Numbered from the stretch's first letter, positions 8,626 through 17,633 are shown. The stretch: DNA of 64,000 nt from Verrucomicrobiota bacterium (GCA_016716505.1 JADJWF010000004.1:620001-684000); one strand, 5' to 3'. Numbers and translations: made by a program. The notes: generated by a model not told the origin, from the sequence alone.

Positions 8626-9666
8626 ATGCGCGATGTCACGGTCATCATCCCCACGGCACGCCGGGCCAATCTGTTGCCCGTGGCGCTCCGTTCCGTCGCG
8701 GTCCAGACTGCCGTCGCGCGAATCGCCCGCGTCGTGGTCTCGGAAAACTCCGAAGACCGCGCCTCACGCGACGTGTGTCGGCGCTTCGCCGAGCTGCCGG
8801 TGGAGTACATCACGCAAACGCCGCCGGTGACCCCGGTCCAGCACCTCGCCCGGCTGTTCGGCGCGGATGGTCTCCCGGACTACGTGGCGATGTTGTGCGA
8901 CGACGACTGGTGGGCGCCGGCGCACCTGCAGTTGGCGCTGGCCGCGCTGGAAGCGGCCCCGCACGCCAGCGCGGCGTTCTCCGCGGTGGCGTTGGTGGAT
9001 TCCGAACGCGCGGTTCGTGGCAACCTGTACCTCCCTGCCGCCTTCCTGCTGGGTGCGGACGGCGAGAGCGCCATCCAGGTGGCGGAATTCGACCGCGGTG
9101 CCGTGCTGGCCTCGGCGTGGGTTCACACGCCGTTCCACTTCTCGGCCATGGTCGCGCGCTCGCGCCCGCTGCGCACGGCCGCCGGCGGGCTGGGCTCGAT
9201 TCATCCGTACATCGCCGATCAGATGCTCTTTGCGGAGCTTTCGCTGCGCGGTCCCATCCGCTTCGTGCCGCAACCGGGCGCCTTCATTCGTCGCCACGCC
9301 GGGAACTACGACCAATACACCGTCCAGCGGGAGATGGACCGCGCGCGGGAAGAGGGACTGCGGCGCGTCGAGGAACTCGCCGCCGCCCATGGCGAGTCGC
9401 CCGCCGCTTGGTGGAAGCAGCGTCTCGCCGGGACGCCCGGCGGGGTCAGTCCGGACCTGGCGAACCTGCTGTGGAACCATGTCGGTCCGCGGCGCGTGCG
9501 CGAGTGCGGCCTTGAGGCGGCCCTGGGAACCAGCCGGCGCTTCGCCTGGGTCAAGCGCCTCGAACGCGCCACCTGGCAGTACGCCAAGCCTTGGCTGCCG
9601 CCCATCCTGTTGGAAGCGTATCGGCGCTTCCGCGATCGCGCCGCCCGCCGGCCTCCCCCTGCATGA
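8626..9666 (+). CDS. Family 2 glycosyltransferase
   Basis: A 346-aa GT-A fold enzyme. It begins MRDVTVIIPTARRANLLPVA and carries the nucleotide-sugar/metal motif in YVAMLCDDDWWAPAHLQLA (about residues 85-103). It probably adds one sugar, perhaps the unusual deoxysugar made upstream, to a lipid-linked acceptor at the cytoplasmic face of the membrane. It follows the flippase by 9 bp and its end overlaps prfC. Donor and acceptor cannot be read from the sequence. Confidence 0.85.
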   Translation: MRDVTVIIPTARRANLLPVALRSVAVQTAVARIARVVVSENSEDRASRDVCRRFAELPVEYITQTPPVTPVQHLARLFGADGLPDYVAMLCDDDWWAPAHLQLALAALEAAPHASAAFSAVALVDSERAVRGNLYLPAAFLLGADGESAIQVAEFDRGAVLASAWVHTPFHFSAMVARSRPLRTAAGGLGSIHPYIADQMLFAELSLRGPIRFVPQPGAFIRRHAGNYDQYTVQREMDRAREEGLRRVEELAAAHGESPAAWWKQRLAGTPGGVSPDLANLLWNHVGPRRVRECGLEAALGTSRRFAWVKRLERATWQYAKPWLPPILLEAYRRFRDRAARRPPPA

Positions 9667-11270
9667 ATCTCGACGCCCAGGCCCAACGCCGCCGCACCTT
9701 CGCCATCATTTCGCATCCCGACGCCGGCAAAACCACGCTGACGGAGAAGTTCCTGCTGTACGGGGGCGCCCTGCACCTGGCCGGTTCGGTGACCGCCCGA
9801 AAAAACCAGCGTGCCACGACCTCGGACTGGATGGAGCTGGAGCGCAAACGCGGCATCTCCGTGAGTTCGACCGTGCTGCAGTTCGAGTACCGCGGGTACT
9901 GCGTCAACCTGCTCGACACGCCCGGCCACCGCGACTTCTCCGAGGACACCTATCGCGTGCTGACGGCGGTGGACGCCGCGGTAATGGTGATTGACGCGGG
10001 CAAGGGTATCGAGAGCCAGACCCGCAAGCTCTTCGAAGTCTGCCGCCAGCGCGGCATCCCCATCTTCACCTTCATGAACAAGCTGGATCGTCCCGCCCGC
10101 GATCCGCTGGCGTTGCTCGACGAACTGGAGCACGTCCTCGGCCTGCACGCGCATCCGGTCAACTGGCCGCTGGGCGACGGCGCGGATTTCCGCGGTGTGT
10201 ATGACCGCCGCACGCGGCAGGTGCATTTCTTCGAGCGCGTGCCGGGCGGCGAGTTTCGCGCGCCCGTGTCCGTGCATGACCTCGGCGACGAGCGGGTCCG
10301 CGAGGCCCTGAGCCCGAAGGCGTATGCCCGCGTCGTGGAGGAACTCGCCATGCTCGAGGGCGCCGGCGCGGCCTTCGATCACGCTGCCATTCTGCGCGGC
10401 GAGCAAACGCCGGTCTTCTTCGGCAGCGCCGTGAACAACTTCGGCGTGCAACTCCTCCTCGACAGTTTCCTGGAACTGGCGCCGGGCCCGCAACCGCGCG
10501 CCGCCGGCCCGCGAATCCTGCGGCCCGCCGATCCCGCCTTCTCCGGGTTCATCTTCAAAATGCAGGCCAACATGGACCCGAACCATCGCGACCGCCTCGC
10601 CTTCGTCCGGGTCGTCTCGGGCCGGTTCGAGCGCGACATGACCGTGATCCACACGCGCACCGGCAAACGCGTCCGTCTCTCCAGTTCGCACAAACTCTTC
10701 GGGCGCGAACGGGAAACCGTGGACGAGGCGTTCGCCGGCGACGTGATCGGCCTGGTGGGCCACTCCGATTTCCGCGTCGGCGACACGCTCGCCGAGGACG
10801 CGACGCTGGTGTATGACGAGATTCCCCGCTTCGCGCCGGAATGCTTCGCTTGGCTCCACAGCGGCAGCACCTCCCAGTTCAAGCGCTTCCGCGAGGGCCT
10901 GGACCAGTTGCTCCAGGAAGGCGTCGTGCAGGCGCTGTCGCTGCCTAATACGACCCGGCGCGTGCCGTTCCTCGGCGCGGTGGGGCCGCTCCAATTCGAG
11001 GTGGTCCAGTACCGCCTCCAGACCGAGTATGGCGCGGAGTCCCGGCTCGAGCACGGCCCCTGGCGGCTGCTCCGCTGGGTCACCGCCGGAACGGTGGATG
11101 AGATCACGCTGCCGACCGGCTCCCGGCTGGCGGCCGACGCCGACGGCCAGCCCGTGATCCTGTTCACCGAGGAGTGGTCGTGCAACTTCTACACCGAGCG
11201 GAATCCCGGGGTTCGGCTCAGCGCCTTGCCGCCGAAGCTGGGCCACGCGCTGCCGCCGAACGTCGCGTGA
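9663..11270 (+). CDS. prfC: Peptide chain release factor 3
   Basis: A 535-aa translational GTPase that recycles RF1/RF2 from the ribosome. G1 is in IISHPDAGKTTLTEKFLLYGG, G3 in LLDTPGHRDFSEDTYR and G4 in FTFMNKLDRPARDP. TARKNQRATTSDWMELERKR and the long C-terminal domains distinguish RF3 from EF-G, and the length is normal for RF3. ATG 9663 overlaps the glycosyltransferase stop (ATGA), so this housekeeping gene is read as the last gene of the sugar operon. No terminator was found before the repeat array that follows. Confidence 0.95.
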   Translation: MNLDAQAQRRRTFAIISHPDAGKTTLTEKFLLYGGALHLAGSVTARKNQRATTSDWMELERKRGISVSSTVLQFEYRGYCVNLLDTPGHRDFSEDTYRVLTAVDAAVMVIDAGKGIESQTRKLFEVCRQRGIPIFTFMNKLDRPARDPLALLDELEHVLGLHAHPVNWPLGDGADFRGVYDRRTRQVHFFERVPGGEFRAPVSVHDLGDERVREALSPKAYARVVEELAMLEGAGAAFDHAAILRGEQTPVFFGSAVNNFGVQLLLDSFLELAPGPQPRAAGPRILRPADPAFSGFIFKMQANMDPNHRDRLAFVRVVSGRFERDMTVIHTRTGKRVRLSSSHKLFGRERETVDEAFAGDVIGLVGHSDFRVGDTLAEDATLVYDEIPRFAPECFAWLHSGSTSQFKRFREGLDQLLQEGVVQALSLPNTTRRVPFLGAVGPLQFEVVQYRLQTEYGAESRLEHGPWRLLRWVTAGTVDEITLPTGSRLAADADGQPVILFTEEWSCNFYTERNPGVRLSALPPKLGHALPPNVA

Positions 11271-11330
11271 TGGGACGCCTCTACCCGTGACGCCTCGCGA
11301 GTGGCGAGGAGGCGGGCAAAAGCCATCGGA

Positions 11331-12717
11331 GCGCGGACCTTCAGGTCCGCGGCGGGGCGGCGCGGATGGTGGCAACCGCCTCATCGTGGTAGAGGGATCG
11401 GGGCGCGGACCTTCAGGTCCGCGGCAGGGCCCGCACTCCAACGCTCGGGCGGGCCGGTCCTGACCGACTGCGAACTGCCCCGCCCCAACTCCCGGATCGG
11501 ACGTATCGCCGACCTCCCGGTCGGCTCCGGGGCCGGTTGGAAAGCCGGCGCTACGAGTGGCCTGCGCCTGCCGCCCGCGTCATGGCTCTAACCAAGAACG
11601 TCCTCAACCGCGTGCCGTTCAGCTTGGGCAACGGTTCGGACACCACCCTGACTACCTACGCCCGGAACAATCGCTTCCGGATTCCTGCCAGCGTTGACTT
11701 CAGCAGATTCGGCCTCGGAAGTTGGCTGAACCTGCCGCTCCGCCGCGGACGTGAACGTCCGCGCTCCATGCGTCAGCCTTCGGCCGCGCCAGCCTGTTGC
11801 CGCGGACGTGAACGTCCGCGCTCCGAGCGCAAGCCGGCCGCCTTCAGCGGGGCGCGGACCTTCAGGTCCGCGGCCGGGCCCGCACTCCAACGCTCGGGCG
11901 GGCCGGTCCTGACCGCCTGCGAACTGCCCCGCCCCAACTCCTCGATCAGACGTACCGCCGACCTCCCGGTCGGCACCGGGGCCGACAAGAATGTCGGCGC
12001 TACCAGTGGCCGACACCCGCCGCCCGCATTCTCGCCCTGACCAACAAGGTCCTCAACCGCGTGCCGCTCAGCCCTAGCAACAGCACCGACCCCACCTTGA
12101 CCACCTCCGCCCGGAACAATCGCTTCCGGATCCCTGCCAGCGTTGACTTCAGCAGATTCAGCTTCGGAAGTTGGCTGAACCTGCCGCTCTGCCGCGGACG
12201 TGAACGTCTGCGCTCCTGGGGGGGAGTTCGTGCGCTTTCAGCGGGGCGCGGACCTTCAGGTCCGCGGCCAAGCCCGCACTCGAATGCTCAGGCCGGCTGC
12301 TCGTGACCACTTGCAAACTACCTCGCCCTAACTCCTCGATTAGACGTATCGCCGACCTCCCGGTCGGCACCGGGGCCGGCTGGAAAGCCGGCGCTACGAG
12401 TGGCCGGCGCCTTGCGCCTACTTCGTGCCCCTGACCAACAACGCCCTCACCCGCGTGCCGTTCAGCTTGGGCAACGTCAGCGACTCCACCCTGACCACCT
12501 CCGCCCGGAACAACCGCTTCCGGATCCCTGCCAGCGTTGACTTCAGCAGATTCGGCGTCGGAAGTTTGCTGAACCTGCCGCTCCGCCGCGGACGTGAACG
12601 TCCGCGCCCAATGCGTCAGCCTTCGGCCACGCCAGCCTGTTGCCGCGGACGAGGACGTCCGCGCTCCGAGCGCAAGCCGGCCGCTTTCAGCGGAGCGCGG
12701 ACGTTCGCGTCCGCGGC
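11331..12717 (+). repeat. Repeat array A: three tandem units built of GC-rich hairpins
   Basis: Three head-to-tail units (11403-11851, 449 bp; 11852-12245, 394 bp; 12246-12694, 449 bp), plus flanking hairpins at 11331-11353 and 12695-12717. Each unit holds, in order: hairpin P1 (GCGGACCT-TC-AGGTCCGC); a conserved spacer; hairpin P3 (GCCGACC-4 nt-GGTCGGC); a 6-nt linker ACCGGG; hairpin P4 (GCCGGCT-GGAA-AGCCGGC or a variant); about 170 bp of conserved sequence; then one or two hairpins P2 (GCGGACG-4 nt-CGTCCGC). The 55-bp length difference is one P2 plus its spacer. Open frames through the array change with unit boundaries and are not believed to be genes. Confidence 0.9.
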
Positions 12718-12973
12718 CCGGTGTCCGTCGAACCTTGGAAGGAGGATGTCCCGGACAAGCCACGCCAACGCCAAGCGCCCGGGTCACCGTTGGATCGTTG
12801 GTTGCTTCCGCTCGCGGACGTAAATGTGCCCGGCCTGCGGCCGAGTTGGTAGAAGGGCGGACGGACAACCCCTGACCGCTCCCAGCGCCCCCCAATCCCA
12901 GCCCGCGTCGGGACCTTGCCTGGTCCCGCGATAAGTTTGGAATCGCCCGTGCGACTGGAGCAGACTGGCGCGG
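12718..12973. other. Gene-free stretch after repeat array A
   Basis: No convincing gene. A degenerate hairpin half (CGCGGACGTAAATGTGCCC, about 12814-12832) looks like an eroded edge of the repeat array. The rest holds only short frames without recognisable similarity. Confidence 0.4.
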
Positions 12974-14971
12974 ATGAAGACCAATCTCGCGGACCACTCG
13001 GCTCGATTCTCGGCGGTGTGCCGGAGGACGGGGCGCACAGACGCCCACGATTCCCGAAGAACTTTGTTCGCCGGCCTGGCGAGCCGACTCCGCGAAACAA
13101 GTTCCGCGCGCCTCGCCAAAGAGGCCGGCCGTGCCGTCGGAGCCGGCGGGATTGTCAGTTCTCACTGCTCCAGGGGCGTCAGGACTAGACTGGCCTGGTT
13201 GCTGGCGGGTGGTGGCCTGTTGGCCGCCGTGCTGCCCGGCCGGGCGGCCGGCTTCGAGTTCCGCGAGGTGTCACCGCAATCGCTCGGCGTGTTCGACCGC
13301 GGCCGGCCGGTGCTCGTGTACCACCACGGGGTGATCACCAACGCGGCCGCGCCGCCGGATCGCGCGCGAAGTACGTACATCCATCCTTTGTACGGCCTGG
13401 ACGGCGAGGTGTTGACGGACGACTTCCCACCGGACCATTTCCATCACCGCGGTCTGTTCTGGGCCTGGCCGCACGTGAAGGTGGGCGACCGTCACTACGA
13501 CCTCTGGATGTTTCCCGGCCGGTCGAACATTCAGCAGCGTTTCGAAACGTGGCTGGAACGCCGAGCCTCGGCCGACGGCGCTTTTTTCGCGGTGAAGAAT
13601 GGCTGGTACGTGGGGGAGCGGAAGGTGATGGACGAGGAGGCGTCGTTTGTCGTCCATCCGGCCAGCGATGCAGGGCGACCGATTGATATCCGGTTCAAAT
13701 TCCGGGCTGCGGACGAGCCCGTGACCCTTGCCGGCGCGGAGGGCAAGAGCTACGGCGGACTCACGCTCCGCTATGCGCCGGGCACCAACACGGTAATCGC
13801 GATTCCCGCGGGTCGCACCACCGGGGACCTTTACATGACCAACCTGCCGTGGACGGCGCTCTCGCGGCAATGGCCCGACGGGCGAACCAGCGGGGCGGCC
13901 GTGTTTGTGCCGCCCAGTCACCCCGATTTCCCGCCGCAATGGCTGACGCGCCACTACGGCGTCCTCTGTCTCGGCTGGCCAGGGGTCACGCCGAAGACGC
14001 TCGCGCCGGGGGAAGTGTGGGCGCTTGACTATCGGGTCTGGGTTTTCCGCGGCGAAGCTGACGCCGCCGAGCTCAGCAGCGCCTACGACGCCTACGTCGG
14101 CGAGCGGAAAGCCGCCTCCGGCGGAAACGCGGTCCCGTCGGGACGGTCCCTCCGGGTGGAGGCCGGCGAAGCTTCTTTCCGCGTTTTCGTCGGCGATCAG
14201 TTGTTCACGGAGTACCAGTGGCCCGGCACGGCCAAGTATCCGTACTTCTTCCCGGTGAACGGGCCGGCTTCGGGCCGCAGCGTCACGACCCGGCACACCG
14301 AGCCGTACCCGCACCACAGCTCGCTGTTTTTCGGATGCGACCGCGTCAACGGAGGCAACTACTGGCAGGAAGGGCTCGATCGGGGCCGGATTGTGCCGGT
14401 CGAGTCGAGGGTGGTGGAAGCGTCCGGAGCGCGGGTGGTGATCGAACAGACGTGCCGCTGGCAACGGCCGGATGCGGAAGCCCCGTTCGAGGACCGCCGC
14501 CGGATCACGATCACCGCGCCTGCGGCCAGCCGCCGCGTGATTGACTTCGACATCCGCCTGCGGGCGCTGACGGACGTGAAGATCGAGAAGACCAACCATT
14601 CGCTGTTCGCGGCAAGAATGGCGCCCGATCTTGCGGTGGCGGGTGGCGGCACCCTGGTCAATGCCGCCGGCGAGACCGGCGAGAAAGCGACCTTTGGCAA
14701 GCCTTCAGACTGGATGGATGCCCGCGGGCGGCGCGGCGACGCTACCGAAGGGCTGGCCATCTTCTCGCATCCGAAGAACCGCTGGTCGCCGTCGCCGTGG
14801 TTCACGCGCGACTACGGCTTCTTCTCGCCGACGCCGCTCACCTGGCTGGAGCATGGTCTGCGGATCGCCCAAGGCGAAGAATGGCGGTTGCGCTACCGGG
14901 TGATCGTCCACAGCGATGCACCCACGCGCGAGCAACTGCAGGCGGAGTTCGAGCATTGGGCAAAGGAGTGA
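12974..14971 (+). CDS. Secreted protein with two tandem DUF6807 (PmoA-like) domains
   Basis: Up to 665 aa. A hydrophobic export signal (LAWLLAGGGLLAAVLPGRAA, about residues 73-92) precedes two copies of a DUF6807-type domain. The first has DHFHHRGLFWAWPHVKVGDR at about 155-174. The second carries EYQWPGTAKYPYFFPVNGP at about 415-433, YPHHSSLFFGCDRVNGGNYW and WFTRDYGFFSPTPL near the end. The family is common in Planctomycetota/Verrucomicrobiota carbohydrate regions and its reaction is not established. The start is uncertain: the only ATG (12974) lies about 70 codons before the signal and TTG 13199 lies inside it. The upstream 70 residues look non-coding. Confidence 0.72.
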   Translation: MKTNLADHSARFSAVCRRTGRTDAHDSRRTLFAGLASRLRETSSARLAKEAGRAVGAGGIVSSHCSRGVRTRLAWLLAGGGLLAAVLPGRAAGFEFREVSPQSLGVFDRGRPVLVYHHGVITNAAAPPDRARSTYIHPLYGLDGEVLTDDFPPDHFHHRGLFWAWPHVKVGDRHYDLWMFPGRSNIQQRFETWLERRASADGAFFAVKNGWYVGERKVMDEEASFVVHPASDAGRPIDIRFKFRAADEPVTLAGAEGKSYGGLTLRYAPGTNTVIAIPAGRTTGDLYMTNLPWTALSRQWPDGRTSGAAVFVPPSHPDFPPQWLTRHYGVLCLGWPGVTPKTLAPGEVWALDYRVWVFRGEADAAELSSAYDAYVGERKAASGGNAVPSGRSLRVEAGEASFRVFVGDQLFTEYQWPGTAKYPYFFPVNGPASGRSVTTRHTEPYPHHSSLFFGCDRVNGGNYWQEGLDRGRIVPVESRVVEASGARVVIEQTCRWQRPDAEAPFEDRRRITITAPAASRRVIDFDIRLRALTDVKIEKTNHSLFAARMAPDLAVAGGGTLVNAAGETGEKATFGKPSDWMDARGRRGDATEGLAIFSHPKNRWSPSPWFTRDYGFFSPTPLTWLEHGLRIAQGEEWRLRYRVIVHSDAPTREQLQAEFEHWAKE

Positions 14972-15398
14972 ACGGCGCGCTCCCGGCCATCGAGGCGGCT
15001 GGGCGGCACTAGCCGGCGATGCGGCGTGCGGCCCCGGTTACTGTTGCGCTCGACTGGGGCGCAAGGGCAAGCACCGGTCCGCCAAAGATCGTCAGTTGCG
15101 AGTGGTCTGGCCTCAAGTTCAGCGGGCGATGCTTTTCAGGGGGTGGTCTTGGCACCGGAATGTTTCCAGCAACGACTTGGTGCCGGCGTTCTCGCCGGCA
15201 GGTTGGGGCGGCTTCCCGCCGCTCAACCGGGCTCCGCGTCGGGACCGCCGGCGACTCCCAGCGGGCGCACCTGGTCCTACCCTCCCCAAACCCACGGTGG
15301 ACGATGGCGACCCAACCAGAGAAAAATGCTGAATCCAGTCTTGACGGGTGGGGCGGGTGCCGGCTTACTCTCGGCCGTCGATTGAATCCGCAAGCGCC
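14972..15398. other. Intergenic region with a two-hairpin element
   Basis: No gene supported. Apart from the hairpin pair at 15181-15228, nothing recognisable was seen. Confidence 0.4.
15181..15228. repeat. Solitary two-hairpin element related to the repeat arrays
   Basis: TGCCGGCG-TTCT-CGCCGGCA (15181-15200) is an 8-bp perfect stem with a 4-nt loop. It is followed directly by an imperfect hairpin GGTTGGGGCGGC / GCCGCTCAACC (15201-15228). The paired-hairpin layout and the TTCT loop match the P3-P4 module of arrays A and B, but the stem sequence differs. Confidence 0.5.
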
Positions 15399-15929
15399 AT
15401 GAACAAAGCAATTGCACTCTCAACGCTCCTCGGGGTTGCCGTGGTTTCCCATGCCGGCATCTGGGATGTCAATTTCGTTGACGAACTCATGACGGGAGCA
15501 CAGGCAGTGCCGCCTTCGGCGTCCTCTGCGCTCGGCGGCGAGCTTGGGGCGGGCATGAAATACAACGACGCCTCCAACCTCCTCGAAATCAACCTGCTGT
15601 ACGGAATGTTTGGCTGGCCGGAGTTGGAGGGCAATTTTCTGTCGGCGTCTTTGGGAATCGGGGCTCCCGGTGAAGCGGGGACACAAGTGGTGAACATCAC
15701 CGCCTGGAACCTTGCTTTTGGGGCGCGTCGGGGATTCATCTTGGGTTCCACTACCCTCACCGAAGCTCAGGAAGCGCAACTTTTCGCCGGCAACTTTTAC
15801 ATCAACATCTCCAGCGCAAAGTACCCCTCTGGTGAGATTCGTGGCCAGTTGGCGGTCGTTCCTGAACCCGGCACTTGGGCACTGATGGCTGCGGGCTTGG
15901 GTGGGCTGCTGTGGCTGCGACGCAAGTAG
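15399..15929 (+). CDS. CHRD-domain protein with PEP-CTERM sorting signal
   Basis: A 176-aa secreted protein with a signal peptide (MNKAIALSTLLGVAVVSHAG). The body ends in the CHRD-type motif YINISSAKYPSGEIRGQL. A PEP-CTERM tail closes it: VPEPGTWALMAAGLGGLLWL plus RRK. PEP-CTERM proteins are recognised by an exosortase and processed at the envelope, often with exopolysaccharide production; no exosortase gene is in this window. The gene is monocistronic, with a strong hairpin terminator 24 bp after its stop. The role of CHRD domains is not well established. Confidence 0.88.
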   Translation: MNKAIALSTLLGVAVVSHAGIWDVNFVDELMTGAQAVPPSASSALGGELGAGMKYNDASNLLEINLLYGMFGWPELEGNFLSASLGIGAPGEAGTQVVNITAWNLAFGARRGFILGSTTLTEAQEAQLFAGNFYINISSAKYPSGEIRGQLAVVPEPGTWALMAAGLGGLLWLRRK

Positions 15930-15952
15930 CTTTATCTTGTTCGTCACTTTCT

Positions 15953-15984
15953 AAGGGCGCGGTTTCTGCCGCGCCCTTTTTATT
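15953..15984 (+). terminator. Rho-independent terminator of the CHRD/PEP-CTERM gene
   Basis: A perfect 10-bp stem AAGGGCGCGG / CCGCGCCCTT with loop TTTCTG, followed by a T-rich tail (TTTATT). It is the clearest intrinsic terminator noticed in the window. Confidence 0.85.
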
Positions 15985-16325
15985 GAAGCGGCGATCAATG
16001 TTGAACCCGCCGGGCACGATTTCTTCACTGGCGCCCGGTTTGTGGAATCCTTGGGCCCAACGGGCACGGTGGCGTGGATTGCCTGGCAGCCGGCACTGCG
16101 GAGCCCGGGGCACAGAATCGGCGGCCAAGAACTGGCAAACGGTGTGTCAGCGTTTATTCGCCGCCCCCCCGGTTTGGGTGCCAATCTGCGGGTTGACTGA
16201 AATGCGGAACTCCCCCGGCAAAACGCGGGCCTGGGCGCGTCGGGATTTGGCAGCCGCTTGCCCGCCGAGCCGGAGGCGGCTTGGTCTCTCGTCGGGGGAG
16301 GTGATCCGCGAGCGACTCGCCCGCC
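15985..16325. other. Intergenic region without recognisable genes
   Basis: Between the terminator and the converging PQQ-propeller gene I see no gene, RNA or clear repeat. Confidence 0.4.
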
Positions 16326-17633
16326 TCATTTCTGCTCCGCGAGGCAGTAAAGGTGTTTACGCCCCCGGACGAACAATTCCTCACCCACGGCGGCGGGCGA
16401 AGCATCAAAGCCGTCGTCGAGCTTGTTCTTCGCCAGGACTTCGATCGGACCTCCCCCTGGCTTGATCACCCAGAAATTACCGTCGCGCCCCGTGAGGTAG
16501 ATCCGGCCGGCCGCCGCCACGGGCGACGCGTAAACGCCGAACATTCCTTCGAGTCGTTGACCGTCCAGCAGGAGCTTCCCGCCCGCTGCCTCGACCACGG
16601 ACAACATCGCGTTGTTGCCGGCGAAGAAGTACAGCAGGCCGCCGTACAGCAGCGGGGAAGGAACATACGGCGTGTTTTTCGACAGTCGCCAGCGGATCGC
16701 GGCTGAATCCGTCAAATCGCCCGACTGGCCCCGCTTGATGGCGAGCATGGCTGCCCCGCGAAACCCGCTGGTGACATAAACGGTTTCGGCGTCCGCCACC
16801 GGGCTGGGAATGACGTTGACGGTCTGACCGCCACATTCCCAAAGCGACTCTCCGGTCGCGAGGTCGTAGGCGCGGACGCGGTTCGAACCGTTGAGCACCG
16901 CGACGGCACGGCCGCCGTCTTCGATGATCAGCGGGGTGCTCCACCCCGTCGGCTCGTCGCGCCGTTGACGCCAGAGCTCCCGGCCGGTGCGTTTGTCCAG
17001 GGCCACGACAAAATCCTCCCCTTCGTGGTCCCAGAGGATCACCACCGTGTTGCCGTGGAGCGCGGGGGAGCTGCCTTCGCCGAAGCTGTTCCGCGTCCGC
17101 TGATCGCCAAGGTCAACCTCCCAGCGGGGTTGTCCTTTGAGATCCAGCGCGTAAGTGCCGAAAGAGCCGAAGTGTGCGATCAGCACCTCCCCATCGGTCA
17201 CCGGCGAGGCCGATGCAAATCCATGATCGCGATGATGGCCTTCATGAGGGGCGGCCTCGCGAACAATCCGCCGCCATTTTTCCCTGCCTGTCCCACGGTC
17301 ATAACTGAGCACCGTCCACTGCTGCGAGACAGTCGCACCACGTGCGCCGGCACCATCGGCCGGAATCGCGGTTAAAATGATCACCTGATCGCCCCAAACG
17401 ATGGGAGTCGAAGTCCCGCTGCCCGGCACGGCGATTTTCCATCGCACGTTCTTCTGCTCGCTCCACTCAACGGGTGGCTTGGCGTGCGGTGCCACACCGT
17501 TGGCGAGCGGACCGCGCCACGCGGGCCATTGATGCTCGTAGTCCACTGAAGCGGTCCGGGCCGAGTTCAACTGGCTCGCCACGACCACCGCAACCGCGAA
17601 GCCGAACGAGAGCAAGCGAGAATCCGAGTTCAT
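16326..17633 (-). CDS. Secreted PQQ-like beta-propeller protein
   Basis: A 435-aa protein with a signal peptide (about residues 1-28, SFGFAVAVVVASQLNSARTA). Repeated WD-like blades of the PQQ-binding outer-membrane BamB/quinoprotein type follow: WPAWRGPLANGVAPHAKPPV, SGTSTPIVWGDQVIIL, ALDKRTGRELWRQRRDEPTG, YDLATGESLWECGG, VIKPGGGPIEVLAKNKLDDG. These proteins are abundant in Verrucomicrobiota. Most lack the catalytic residues of quinoprotein dehydrogenases and their role is unknown. The gene stands alone on the minus strand. Confidence 0.85.
   Translation of the reverse strand: MNSDSRLLSFGFAVAVVVASQLNSARTASVDYEHQWPAWRGPLANGVAPHAKPPVEWSEQKNVRWKIAVPGSGTSTPIVWGDQVIILTAIPADGAGARGATVSQQWTVLSYDRGTGREKWRRIVREAAPHEGHHRDHGFASASPVTDGEVLIAHFGSFGTYALDLKGQPRWEVDLGDQRTRNSFGEGSSPALHGNTVVILWDHEGEDFVVALDKRTGRELWRQRRDEPTGWSTPLIIEDGGRAVAVLNGSNRVRAYDLATGESLWECGGQTVNVIPSPVADAETVYVTSGFRGAAMLAIKRGQSGDLTDSAAIRWRLSKNTPYVPSPLLYGGLLYFFAGNNAMLSVVEAAGGKLLLDGQRLEGMFGVYASPVAAAGRIYLTGRDGNFWVIKPGGGPIEVLAKNKLDDGFDASPAAVGEELFVRGRKHLYCLAEQK

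Noticed and set aside
11331..12717. CRISPR array
   Set aside because: Repeats are 18-23-bp palindromes with irregular, themselves repeated spacers; no cas genes.
11301..12875. Several overlapping open frames of 65-170 codons inside array A (and similar ones in array B, 41272-42421)
   Set aside because: They are translations of hairpin repeats in every frame, rich in Arg/Pro/Ala, with no start signals or family similarity. The frame shifts between units.
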